64,000 bases of DNA, from the NCBI RefSeq assembly GCF_020184175.1, contig NC_065533.1, positions 53,978,351 through 54,042,350 on the forward strand, in the 5' to 3' direction. This DNA comes from Aphis gossypii. Taxonomy: Eukaryota; Arthropoda; Insecta; Hemiptera; Aphididae. The notes below the pieces were generated by a model. It was given only the letters and a program-made list of their open reading frames with translations. It did no database searches and was not told where the DNA came from. Positions 51,601-62,410 of this stretch are shown here, piece by piece. The position numbers and the translations under genes are program-made. Each line of letters starts with the position of its first letter. The stretch's first letter is position 1.

Positions 51601-54600
51601 TTCAAATTCTGATTTTAGATTATGAAGGAAGTGATGAATATATTGATTTATCACATCATTGTTAAATGATGTGTGTTTTTTGTTTTTGAAAAAACAGGAA
51701 CTTTTACGCAAAACCAGTTTTCAGCCAAAACGATTTTTTTATATGGTTGTAACTCAAAAACTAATCACTTTTCACACTTGAAATTTTTACCAAATGTTTA
51801 CATTGGTGTTGTTTATATACAGTTAAATTACCTAACTTAAATAACCTAACTTTTTTGAGCTATTAAGATAGCTGAAATTTTTGATTTTTCTGAGATTTTT
51901 TTTTTTTTTTGAAGTGTCGATAGAAAAATGTTGGATGACCAAAAAAATGTATAACTTAATAGGTTCCTTATAAGTTGTTATTTTATTGTAGTTGAAAAAA
52001 ATAAAAAATCGTTAGTCACAATTTTTTTTTATAAGCGTTATAATTCAAGTTTTTAAGAAATATGTCGAAATCCTGAAAATTTGCAAGCAATTTTGTACCT
52101 AGTTGAAAAATCATAAAATATTTCGTGTTTATATCTAAGGTTAAAAATTCAACAATAAGTTTTCCTTCAAGTAGCTACAGAGAAAACTCGAAGCATCATT
52201 ATAGGAAAAATGTGTTCAGAATTTACTAATCTATATAGGTACATTAGTTAATTTCAAAGTTTACTTCGCTGTTTTCACTTTATTATTCTATTGTAAGTAC
52301 CTACAGCCATACAGAGGAAATCACAATAAAAAAATAGGTGAAAAAAAACAATAGAATGACAGCAATTTCACTTACCCAATACAAATAATTGTAGAATAAA
52401 TCAGTGTTTCTCAACTTTCGTGCTATAACGACACAATACTAAAATATTTCATACTCTGCGACACACAATAAAAAAATAAGAATCATGGATAATATTTCAT
52501 TTTAATTGGTAGTAAAAAATTTAAAAATAAGTAAAATATTTCGATAACTTATCCTTAACTATTATAGAAATTATATAAAATAGTAAATATTGATTAGTTT
52601 TTGCAAATTGTGTCAAAAATGTTTTTGAATATTGTGTCATTTAATATACTCCACAACACATTTGGACTCATTTGGCGACACACTAGTTGAGAAACACTAT
52701 ATTAAAAATAATCTTGAAATAAATAAATCATTAAATTTATTTCAGAAATCTAGGCGCTAAGGACTTGAATCTTTTGGAGTCATTGCGTGCATCTTTAAAT
52801 TTGTAAGTAAATATGTATGTTAGGTACAATGTATAGTGTAATACATTATTGTAAAGGCATACCGCATACATTTTATACCTGTATTCTGCATGTAACATCT
52901 ATACCAGGCACCATCAAACAGACCGTCAAACAAATATACAAATAAAAATTATTATTAATAAAAATAATATAATATGAAGTACCGATTTACTAATCATTTC
53001 ACATTTAGGAATTCAGAATAACCATACGTGTCTATTAATATAATAAATTAATAATATAGGTATGGAGGTGGACAGTTTCCACTCTAGCAAGATCTGCAGA
53101 CTACACAATATTAATTCTAGAGTGGATTAGAAATTAATATGAATTGCGCTCAACAAAAATAGCAAGAAAGATAATTCTACCATCTTCAATCATTATGAAA
53201 TTTCAGCAACAAAATTAATTAAAAAAATTATTGTTTTTGAAGTAGTTTGACAACATTTCAAATGATTTTTATAAAAACTGAGAATAATAATATATTTTTT
53301 TATATTTTTAAAATACTATAAGAAATACATTAAAAATATTGTATTGAGTTCATTTTTAATCTTTTGGTTTGAGGAAAAACATTTTTCAAAGATGTATAAA
53401 AAAAAACTAATAAACTAATGAATTCAGTAATATAGATAGCTTTAATCAGTCTAAATATCTTATACATTTTAATGTGTATAGAAAGCAATAATTTCATAAA
53501 GAAATTTTAACTTTCAACGGTTATAAAAAATTATTATTAACAGGTTTTTATTGTTTTTAAATCTTAAATTAAAAAAATAAATACAATGAACTTTTAATTT
53601 CACTTGCAATTTTTTTTGTTAGGAATAAGCATTTTACTAAATAATAAAAAAAAAAAGGATAACATTAATTATATTGTTTGTTGATAATTTAGTTTGAAAA
53701 ATCTAGGTCATTTTTAACGTTTTATCGATCTTTATATAACATTCAATACGCAATCAGAAACCATCATAAACCTTGAAGATCATCTTGTTGGAGATTAACT
53801 ATTTTATTTGTTCAAATATGTAAATAATAAATATAGATACATTTATACAAAAGAAAAAGCATACAAGTATACGAAAAACGGTTATCAGAGATAATCTCCC
53901 AACCTGAATTACTTACTTATTTTATGTTATGATTATTGATATTGTTATTAAAAGTAAAGAAATTTATTTTAGGTAGGTACTATTAGCAATACATCAGGTT
54001 GAAAAATTAGTAACTAAAATAGCAAAATAAAAATTGAAATTGTATACTTGAACACAAAACTATGATTTAAAATAGGTTTGCATTTTTTAAAAATCTCATA
54101 TAAACTTAACATTCATTAAGTAATATTTTCTTAACTATTCAATATATTCTGAATCTAAAAAATTATTGTTAAAATGTGTGAGATAAAAAATGAGTGTTTT
54201 TAGAAAAATAAAAATTGAAATTTCGTATTTATACATAATGACGATATAAAATAAGGTTTTTTAATTTTCAAAAAAAAAAAACTGAATTGGACATATTATG
54301 TATAATGTTGTGAATTACTATTATAATTTTAGTCTTAAGTTATGTTGTAAACTTTTCAGATCAAAACCTACGTGAAAAAAATACTCCATATTTACAGTAG
54401 GTAGGTATATGCGCGGTTATATCTGTAGGTACTCGTAGGTGCGGTAGTTGTTATGAAGTTTGAGTTAATTTCGATAATTCATAATTTTAACTGGCGAATG
54501 ACAATGAGACAACATTTATATATTATATTGTAGACCATCAAGTAGTGTATCATGAATTTTAGAATATAAATGATTTTATTTTGTTTAAGTTCAGTGTCAG

Positions 54601-55237
54601 TATTTATCTGTCATTAACATTATCAGTTATCAACTCATTATAATATTATATTCTTGTCCAAACATAGATATTTTATATTATCATGCATTTATTTTAGTTA
54701 CCACTAAATGATTCTGTATTGGATTTGTACTAATAATTTATTGGTATTATCTGTAGGCTATAATATTATATACTCTAAAATCTGTTTGTATTATATAATA
54801 CATCGTATATTGCACTTACAAACAGCTAAAATAACTTTTTACATACATCATAACTTTATGTATGTATTAATTATACCTTTTTAGAATAATTATTCAGTTA
54901 TTCTCAACAAAACATTGTTCCTCTACTCAATACAAAAATGTATTAGATAGAAAACAAATGAGAAATAAAATAAAATCTTGGGAGATTAAGGGCTTGACTA
55001 AATAAATAAAAAAATAAATAAAATCATAAAAACCTAAAAAGTTAAATAAGATAATTTAAGATTATAGATATTTAAAAATTAAAATTGGGAAAAAATGTTA
55101 TGATATTGCTTTTAAATTCTATTTACTAATTTACATTTGACGACGTACATGAAATTAGCTTAACTCTCCTTTTAACTGTCTACATCAAACCTACAATAAT
55201 AATTTTGAACTTATTTGAAAGTAACAAGTGTGAGTGT

Positions 55238-55313
<76 letters not shown>

Positions 55314-56011
55314 CGTGTGTGGAGTCGTCGCAGCTGCAGCTTACGCCTTTTTTCGTTCCCATGGTAACCCCACCCATTTGGCCACCCCAATTGTTGATAC
55401 CTACCGTGCACAAGCAAGCTTCTTTTCGAATCGATCAGTACAGTTCAGACTACCAGACCAGGTGCATGTTAGTGGTGTATGCACGGCCACGTAAACATTT
55501 TATATCACTACATATAAGCTAAAGTAAGTAGGTACTGCAGTGGCGTACACAGGATTTTTCAAGGGGGGTGTCATAATATATACATGAATGGATGACCTTT
55601 TAGCAGTCGAAAAGAAAAATATAAACACCAAAATAATAATTTTTTTTTTCAAAGATTGTTATTTATACCTGTATATATTTTTTGGAATGAACCATAATAG
55701 CAGTTCGTTTTGAACCGTCATCATCAGTTTTATCAATATGTCTATTATATATTATTCGATACGAGACGTTAATACTATTTGTATCTATTTTAAAAGATAT
55801 TTAAGCTGTTTAAGGGTGTGTCATATCTCCTTGACACCCCCCCCCCTTGCGTATGCCACTGGTAGGTAATAATTAATAGTACTTATGCTTTGTTCTGTAT
55901 TTCAATGCCGTTACGGTGATAATAAACAATAATAATTATTATTTTAACATCATTACCATTTTGATTATTAGATCCGAGAATATGATCATAGAGGATTCCG
56001 GGATCGGCTGA
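42612..56011 (+). CDS. Tubulin polyglutamylase, TTLL4-like
   Basis: ATP-dependent ligase expected to add glutamates to tubulin or other acidic proteins. Exons: 42612-42930, 43000-43293, 43472-43695, 43762-44192, 44264-44298, 44376-44483, 44596-44700, 44770-45042, 45131-45399, 45477-45684, 45768-45894, 45992-46211, 46266-46391, 46500-46628, 46691-46776, 46860-46981, 47068-47141, 48355-48458, 51272-51463, 52746-52802, 55972-56011. All phases agree; about 1,180 residues. The TTL/ATP-grasp core lies around residues 530-870: NDWVGTWGKHMKS, HFPGTFQIGRKDRLW, IIKPPASARGSGI (ATP-binding Lys), KFDLRLY, MHLTNYSIN, YELFGIDVLFDE and LEVNISPSLHSSSPLD (metal-binding Glu and Asn). The first two exons encode homologous units. 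Exon 20 could instead end at the TAA at 52804-52806, but a strong GTAAGTAA donor overlaps it and a phase-compatible, GC-richer last exon exists. The Asn/Lys-rich N-terminus looks disordered. Confidence 0.92.
43000..43293 (+). repeat. Duplicated TTLL4 exon (copy of 42612-42930)
   Basis: The 98-codon exon encodes the same order of blocks as exon 1: FCPVCNV, SRPFDTHQEHNTFSSDG, DRLQT, LKLNP, LDTDPTL. By eye about 70% of residues are identical. Both ends are phase 1, so the exon can be included or skipped without shifting the frame. Confidence 0.9.
47570..47990 (+). mobile_element. Interspersed retroelement fragment in a TTLL4 intron
   Basis: Begins CTAGCTGACCCGGCAAA and includes a TTCTCCTGGCAATTACGAAC block shared in part with 6360-6560. 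This is the style of a widespread insect non-LTR/SINE-like repeat; the family is not assigned. Confidence 0.45.
49500..50125 (+). repeat. AT-rich interspersed repeat, copy 2
   Basis: Starts with ACACGAAAAACGATTCTGAA, GATTTGTCAGCCTAGGA and GGTGGTTTATGTTTTAAT as in copy 1, and ends with GAAAACTGGTTTTGC and AAAAGTTCCCG. It lies in the TTLL4 intron before exon 19. Confidence 0.65.
51690..52220 (-). repeat. AT-rich interspersed repeat, inverted copy 3
   Basis: Its reverse complement matches copy 2, e.g. GTGATTAGTTTTTGAGTTAC, GAAAACTGGTTTTGC and AAAAGTTCC, and further out CTACTTGAAGGAAAACTTAT as in copy 1. It lies just after TTLL4 exon 19, facing copy 2. Confidence 0.65.
52402..52699. mobile_element. 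hAT-like MITE with CAGTGTTTCTCAACT ends
   Basis: CAGTGTTTCTCAACT on the left is matched by an inverted AGTTGAGAAACACT on the right, about 298 bp apart. The interior carries CGACACACAATAA/TTGGCGACACAC-like subterminal blocks. No target duplication is clear. In a TTLL4 intron. Confidence 0.6.
53160..53900 (+). repeat. Diverged interspersed repeat near 53.2-53.9 kb
   Basis: The clearest match to the AT-rich family is GTATACGAAAAACGGTT at about 53867-53883. The rest is only loosely similar. Confidence 0.3.
55239..55321 (+). repeat. (GT)n-(GC)n microsatellite
   Basis: About 33 GT units (55239-55305), then a short GC run, then GT again. Long Cys-Val or Thr-His frames here are artefacts of the repeat. 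Confidence 0.95.
55538..55861. mobile_element. MITE with CAGTGGCGTACACAGG inverted ends
   Basis: CAGTGGCGTACACAGGATTTTT on the left and the inverted TTGCGTATGCCACTG on the right, 324 bp apart. GTAGGTA directly follows the right end and also occurs three bases before the left end, suggesting a target duplication. Related to 40425-40687. In the last TTLL4 intron. Confidence 0.6.
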
Positions 56012-58025
56012 TATTCGCCATTGTGGGGAAATGCTCATTGCTCACGTTTCGTCACCGTTCACAACTCATTATGTAAGTTTTATATTGTATTATTAAAATG
56101 CAATTTTATTAAATAACATGTAAGAAGAGTACAACTTTGAAATTACAAACATCTGATAAGTTAGTTATTTGAATTAATTATTTAACCCAGAAGCATTAAT
56201 TAGACCCATTAATTAATCTTCGATAGATTTTAACATTAAAGATTATTAAGTAACTAACATTAAATTGTATAGGTAATATTTTTATAGAAATATCACTTTC
56301 AATCTATATGCGTATTACCTATTTAAAAATTAAGTTAATTAAATGATATTAATTTAACATAATATGTATATAACACATTCAATAACTTTTACTAAATTTA
56401 TATAGATACTGTAATGATAGCCACTTCTTATGACTAAGTAATACTGAAACGAGTCACATTTTAAATGTTTTTTTTATATACACCATACTATTACCATTGA
56501 TTATATATAGTGTGTATTGATATAATATATATACTATGTATATTCAATGCAATTAGATATATAGTCACACGGATGTTTATATTATGATAATGGACATCAA
56601 TATTTCACTTGTATTTTACCAATTTCTTTATATTTTCATTTCCCAAACATGGTATAAATTTTAAAATAATTTAACTATTTTTGAGCAATTGACAATAAAC
56701 AATTAAAATTTTTGTTTATTTTTCCCATAAATGTCAATTAACGTCACTTTTCAATCGGTAAATAATTCAAAATTCCTCATATTTTTTTATGAATAAAAAT
56801 TAAAAAAAAATTTGAGCACAAATCTAAAAAAATTACATCGAAGTGTTTGATATTAAAATATCATTAAATTTCATCAAAATTACAGAAATAAGTAAATTAT
56901 TTTGTAATTTACATATTTTTAAAATTAATACCAAAAATATGAAAATTAAATAGGTAGATATTTAAGATTCTATATACATTTATCAACCAATATTCAAAAA
57001 AAAAATTGTTCTGTAAAAACAAATTAACTTTAAAACGTTTGAAGTTCAAATTTTTACGTCAATGCATATTCATTCGCAATTTAACTAAAAAGAAAAAAAG
57101 AAAATAATAAATAATCAATTAAATAAATTAAATCAACTAACCAAAATTCTTATACATAGGTAGTAAAATTAATTACTAAAATATAAATATCAAAAAACAT
57201 TCATGAAATGTAGGTACTTAATGCCCATAATAGTATATGAGCCGACACATTGTCTTATTGATCAGAATTGTCTTTCGTTTACAATATTACATCATTGAAT
57301 TCAAATTGTACACATCTATTACAGTGAACTACTCTAAATTTATTGTATAGCAGAGCACTGATCACTCAGCAGTACTCGTTTGCTTGCCTTTTTTCCTTTG
57401 AAACTAAAATGTTATAATTATTATCTACCCTATTGTAGTTGCATATTATACTTTTTAAAACTATGATATATTTAAGTCTTTTTTAAATATTTATGTCATA
57501 TTTAAAAACATATTATAAAATTTCCTATTTCTATGTGGGCAGAAATGAGTAGTAGTTCTAAAAGGACAACAAATGCTTTTAAAAGCTTTCATCCCAAGTA
57601 GGTACAACTCATTATTTTATCACCCAGATATTTAAACATTTTTGGAAATATTCAAAAAATTCAAATTGACACTAAAATAGCAATCCAAACGGCCAAACAA
57701 ACAACAAGAAAACCAAAAGGAAGTACGTGCAAGAAAATTACATACCTACATCAAAAACCATATAAATCAATTTCAAAATAATAAAATATCTATATTACAT
57801 TTTGTCATATGTGTAAAACAATAATATAATTCGATTAATTTTTAGAGTAGGTTTATCGTATGTGTCATAATTTACAATTAGTAATGAAAATGAGAACTAG
57901 GACTCTTTTTATACTTCCGTACAATGTATATAATAACTATTTATAAAGTTTTATAATTAGGTAGGATAATTATGATTCATATACCTAAATACCTAATTGT
58001 ATTGTAAGTATTATTATTATTTGTA
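56012..58025. other. TTLL4 3' flank and repeat-rich intergenic DNA
   Basis: No further gene recognised. A diverged member of the AT-rich interspersed family occupies about 56650-57260. The rest is AT-rich without clear features. Confidence 0.4.
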
Positions 58026-58373
58026 TATATCAAACATCGAAATACGTTGATTTTCATTTAATATTAAATTAAATATATTATCATGTATATTGTATACATT
58101 ATGTATTAAAAATTACATAATTATTAAATAATAAAATAATTCAATAAATAAATAAATAATTCAATAAATTTTATTGATTATATATTATTAATTTGACATG
58201 TATACTAGTATACTGATCAATAACAACAATTGCCTATTTTATTTTCACAGATATACACAGGATTGTTTACTGATTTAAGTCCGGTAGAAATCGACAATTT
58301 CGTACAATAAAATAATAGAAGTAAAAATTCTGCATGAGTAACGATTTGGTGAGCTACGACCTGGCAAAATGAA
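58026..58373 (+). repeat. LTR-like direct repeat, left copy (truncated)
   Basis: Matches 60995-61347 on the same strand. Shared blocks include TATATCAAACAT, GTTGATTTTCATTTAATATT, TTTTATTTTCACAGATAT, GATTTAAGTCCG and CTGCATGAGT. Similarity stops at about 58373, where minus-strand Env-like sequence begins. Confidence 0.7.
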
Positions 58374-58537
58374 CCTGTTGTCCTTAAATGTTCTGGACTT
58401 TTGTACTTCCAAGACCACGAAATGGAAGGTTTTAATGTTTGTGGTTTTTTTTATTTCCCTAAAGATTGGTGAAACTCATTAATGTGAAACATACCATTCT
58501 GAGTCAAAACAGAATGCTACAGGAAGGTATTCATTAT

Positions 58538-59133
58538 AACCAATTTGGGTGCCATCATTTTGTAGGATATTTGTTTTTTGGTACCATAAAGTATATTTTA
58601 TTATTAAACTTAACTGGTAATTCTTAATAACATTCAATTTGTTGTGCATATTGCACATTATATAGTTTAAATTTTATTAAATAAACTATTTCCTCTGATA
58701 ATGATATGTTTCTTGGGCCTTATGTCCCATAGGTCATAGCACATGTAAATTCATCTAGACTACAGGTATGTGGCTAATGATAAATTTGAATAATAAATGT
58801 GTTCTTTCTATCTCACATTGTCTCCTTATTAATTCATTGTATAATGAATTTATTGTATTTTTTAATAAGATTTCTATGTAGAAAAATTTTGAATTTAGGT
58901 AGGTACATGTACAATAAGATCTGTGTTTTGAGGTGAAATATTGTTAGTGGAGAAATGATGCATAAATGTATTGTCTTTTAATATGAATAATTGTGGGTGT
59001 TCTGTTTGTATGACTGATATTTTACATGCAGATGTCCTCTGTATTTGTTCTATGGCGAAGACTATGTTTTCAATTTCAATTAAATTGTAATTTATAAGCG
59101 TGTCTACATCTCCAAGGCTAGGGATTCAAATTG
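58538..59133 (-). pseudogene. Viral-glycoprotein (Env)-like fragment of a retroelement
   Basis: Minus-strand frames, broken by stops and shifts, read as an extracellular glycoprotein-like region. A helical segment rich in Ile/Glu is followed by CKISVIQTEHPQLF, a Cys-Glu-Ile-Glu-Arg block, and a Cys-Tyr then Leu-Pro-Val block. The pattern most resembles the chuvirus-type glycoproteins known to be captured as env by some arthropod LTR retroelements; an errantivirus-type env is the alternative. It is interrupted several times and cannot encode a full protein. Its position at the 3' side of the minus-oriented copy fits an env gene. Confidence 0.42.
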
Positions 59134-59229
59134 TAAAATTTTAGTTTTTACTACCTACTATATGTTTTTTATATTTGTTTATTTTTAAATAGGTATGGAT
59201 ATTATTATTATTTATTTTAATTATTATCA

Positions 59230-59450
59230 TTCGGTGCGTTACATAACGCATAGAGATTACAATTTCCGTCTGCAAGGACATTCTCGCCAGGTTTATAATT
59301 TTTAATATTTTTGTGTATATTATGATCGTAATAAATTGATTCTAGTTTCTTAACGTTATCAGTATCATGATTGATGTTTTTGTTAATGTGAGGGTTAGAA
59401 CATAGTTTTGTTTTATTAATAAAATTATCGTTAATGATGTTAATATTTTA
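59230..59450 (-). pseudogene. OTU-like cysteine protease motif in a retroelement
   Basis: An uninterrupted minus-strand frame of about 70 codons ends with KPGENVLADGNC followed by LYALCNAPND. The D-G-N-C stretch is the catalytic-Cys motif of OTU deubiquitinase-type proteases, and the Leu-Tyr-Ala-Leu after it fits the following helix. The catalytic His region was not found downstream, where Env-like sequence follows, so the domain is truncated. Confidence 0.5.
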
Positions 59451-59659
59451 AATTATTTTTTTTAATGGTAATGGTCGTGTATAAATTTATACACTTTTTA
59501 TTTCTTTCTGTTTCCAATTATTTGTGATATCTCTTGTGGTTTTGTCAAAAATATAATAATGTTATTTCTTTAATGTACAAATTAATCAAAAATAAAAACA
59601 TACTTTTTAAAAGTTTTTAATAATTTGAAATTTTTGGAAAATCGAATTTGTTTTTCTCT

Positions 59660-60095
59660 CTTAAGCTCCGAGATATCGAGGGTCGAGTGTGTATTTTTAA
59701 GTTTTAGAATCCATCAGAAATTAATTGTTTTATTTTGGAACATTTTCGTTTGTCTAGTAAAGTTGCTATGGTGAGAATCGCAATTTTATAATCATAAAAT
59801 TTATTCTTAGTTTTTTTTTTACAAAGTGCCAATAAATTCATATATTATATAGGTTTTAGAAAATATATTTTTTTTTATTAGGTATTTCGAAAACTCTCCG
59901 GACCGGTCTCACCATTGGTTTTAACTTGTTTAGTTGAGCCAAGGCGTCTCCACATTTAATTTTTATTTGTGCTGCCAAACTTTTGATCATTTTTAAGTCT
60001 GCGGAAATGAAGCGAACAGTTCTATTTCCTCAATTTTCTTGAAGAATATTTTTTACGTCTTCTTTAATATTACCCATGTACATTGTGGCTGTTAT
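59660..60095 (-). pseudogene. Macro domain (OARD1/ALC1-like), inverted copy
   Basis: The minus strand reads FISADLKM then SLAAQIKIKCGDALAQLNKL, matching the start of OARD1-type ADP-ribose-binding macro domains (HxxS-x-D-x-x-M, then xGIAxxFKKKFG). Farther on, after broken sequence, come KIAILTIATLLDK and IKQLISDGF, matching the C-terminal PRIGCGLD...I...F part. A TGA interrupts the frame before FISADLKM, at the same place as in the right copy. Confidence 0.65.
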
Positions 60096-60289
60096 AAACG
60101 CTATGAGTTTATATTATTATAATATCATTATTAGGTTTGTTAGTATTATTATCTTTATGTAATGTTATAACGTATTAGTTTTGAATTCTTTGATGGCATT
60201 ATGTTGTTATAAAAATTTATCCACAAATATTGAATGACAAGATAACATTTTATGAAAAATGGTTTAACTTAAAATTCATGGGAGTTGTT

Positions 60290-60520
60290 TTTTCTTTTAG
60301 TTAAAATTGATCCGAACGCAGTTAGGTATGTAGTTTTTAATCATGTTAATATTATAGGTTCTTATTTTAATTCACTATCACGGGGCATTAACGTATGTCT
60401 AATGCAACATATATTTGCTCCTATGTCTATTGTTACTAGAAATGTAATGTTGTTTAATGTCGCTTTAGTATATAGTGGTTCGGTTATAATGTTTATTTTA
60501 TAATTATATTTTAGGAAGTC
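60290..60520 (-). pseudogene. Retropepsin-like aspartic protease, inverted copy
   Basis: The minus strand reads EPLYTKATLNNITFLVTIDI followed by GANICCIRHTLMPRDSELK and a TAA. I-D-x-G-A-N is the active-site motif of retroelement aspartic proteases (usually DTGA/DSGA), here with Ile for Thr. The sequence matches 63164-63370 in reverse complement, including the stop. Confidence 0.62.
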
Positions 60521-60994
60521 AGAAGATAAAGGTGAACATATAACAGTAGAGTTTGATCTAAAAATTAGTTTCGTTAGTTTCGGAACCTCGTCTTTTTGCT
60601 GAGTGCCCTACTTTATCGTACATTTGGCATTATGTTATTGTAAGTTTGTTGGGGAAATTACAGTTTTCTGATTTATAAAGCATTTTTTAAGGCATATTGT
60701 ATGTAGTTGCGGTTGAATACTATTTTTGGTTGGAAATCACGCTTCTGGGATGAGATTGCTGTATTATAGGTATAAAAAATTATGCATAGAAAATACGCCA
60801 GTAATAATAATTTTTTTTTCATTTTGGGAACAATAATTTTAATAATGTTTGGATTTTCTCACAGTTTGTCAAAATTTGAACTTTTAATAATGAAAAAAAA
60901 AATTGTAACTATAATTTAAATGTCTAGTTATTTTTTTTGAAAGTAAGTATACCTACAACAAAATAAGAAAATCGTTTTGGTTGAAAAATTTTTT

Positions 60995-62052
60995 TATATC
61001 AAACATTGAAATCTGTTGATTTTCATTTAATATTTAATTTATATATAATTACAATCACACAGTTCTTAGTAAAATAACATAATATAGTGTAATCATGCAT
61101 ACATTATGTATTAACAATTGCATAATTACTTATAGCTTATAAATTATCAATTTAAAATGTATACCAGTAAACTGATTAATAACAACACTTGCTGTCTGTT
61201 TTATTTTCACAGATATATACAAGTTTATTTACAGATTTAAGTCCGATAGCAATTTACGATTTTGTACAATAAAATCATAGAAGTTGCGCAATAACTCTGC
61301 ATGAGTGACGATATGCGAAATTAAAATTCATCGACGACCTGGAAAAATGGAGGACAGATGTTCTATAGGTCTGTAACCATCAGTTCGTAAACGTCAACGG
61401 GCGGTGGTAAACTCTCCCGATTTTATGGTAAACTATCCCGATTTTTAAAAATAGTAAACTCTCCCGGGTCAAAATTATGTTTACCTGAAGTAAATGTGTA
61501 AACTCTCCCGAGTCAACTTTATAGTTACCTGTAGGAAGTATGCAAGCTCTCCCGAGTTGTTTTAAATGTTATTGCTACACTACGAGTTTGAAATTTTTAC
61601 GTATATTTTGTATTTGTAACTTATATTATTATTATTGAATATTTTTAAAAGAAACTTAAATGTATATTGGATTTTTTGAAATTTAATTTTTTATTGTATT
61701 TTGACTATAATATCATGTTCATAGCAGCTAAAGACATTAATTTATATTGTAATTATTATTATATATGATTGACTATTATTAAACGCAACTTAAATGTATA
61801 TTAAATTTATTTTATGATTTTACTAGACCCGGGAGAGTTTACATATTTTCGTTAGGTACCTAGTACAGGAATAAATCCGGGAGAATTTACACGTTTCTGT
61901 CAGGTAGTACTGGAGTAGACCCGGGAGAGTGTACCATCGGGAGAGTTTACAATCGCCCAACGTCAACATCTACCTTACAAATCAGAGAGTAGCACAATTC
62001 TATAAATGAAAAGAAGGTAAATACATATATATTGCGCGGCTGTTTTACTACA
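60995..62052 (+). mobile_element. LTR-like repeat of the right-hand retroelement
   Basis: Starts with the direct repeat shared with 58026-58373 and ends TACTACA just before a primer binding site. It is interrupted by a 560-bp MITE (61399-61958); without that it is about 500 bases long. The left boundary is set only by the extent of the direct repeat. Confidence 0.5.
61399..61958. mobile_element. 560-bp MITE with exact 9-bp target duplication
   Basis: Flanked by AACGTCAAC on both sides (61390-61398 and 61959-61967). The termini are inverted, GGGCGGTGGTAAACTCTCCC against GGGCGATTGTAAACTCTCCC read from the right. Several further copies of TAAACTCTCCCG, direct and inverted, fill the subterminal regions. 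The 9-bp duplication and repeated subtermini suggest a Mutator-like (MULE) non-autonomous element. No coding frame. Confidence 0.85.
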
Positions 62053-62054
62053 AG

Positions 62055-62071
62055 TAGCGCCCAACTCGTGG
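62055..62071 (+). promoter_or_regulatory. Retroelement primer binding site (tRNA-Lys-like)
   Basis: TAGCGCCCAACTCGTGG follows the LTR end by two bases. It resembles the TGGCGCCCAACGTGGGG type of primer site complementary to tRNA-Lys, with the first-position TGG changed to TAG. Confidence 0.5.
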
Positions 62072-62284
62072 CGCAAAACAAGAAATAAAGAATATGAATA
62101 AATAAATATATAAAAAAAATATTGACAATAATGATAATAAAGGAAAATCAATAATTATAAAAAAATCCAATAATCTTATAAAATAATAAATGAATAACGA
62201 ACATAAAAACTCAGAAAAATTTGAAGGTAATTGAAACCCACCAACTCTCTCTTCACAAGATATCAATAAATTACTTAAACCTTA

Positions 62285-62410
62285 ATTAATAACTGAACTC
62301 ACCAAACAAAACCTAATCGCAACAGGCACAGTTCCTGCATTAAAAAATAGACTAACACAATACCTTAACGCAGACAAGCACCAAACGATTTTACCAATAA
62401 TTTTAAAGCG
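62285..62410 (+). pseudogene. Gag-like N-terminal segment with SAP-like motif
   Basis: A + frame reads ITELTKQNLIATGTVPALKN followed by RLTQYL. This fits the L-x-x-x-L-x-x-x-G-x-x-x-L-x-x-RL pattern of a SAP helix pair, found in the gag of some insect retroelements. Stops lie close on both sides, so it is decayed. It sits directly after the primer binding site, where gag is expected. Confidence 0.4.

Larger units (their letters stand above)
59660..60870 (-). repeat. Left arm of the large inverted repeat
   Basis: Reverse complement of about 62790-64000 over more than 1.1 kb, with substitutions and small gaps. Outermost visible match: CTCCGAGATATCGAG here against CTTGATAACTCGGAG at the right edge. 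The pairing probably continues outside the window. Confidence 0.85.

Noticed and set aside
55180..55522. Several open frames of Thr-His or Cys-Val repeats
   Set aside because: They are translations of the GT microsatellite.
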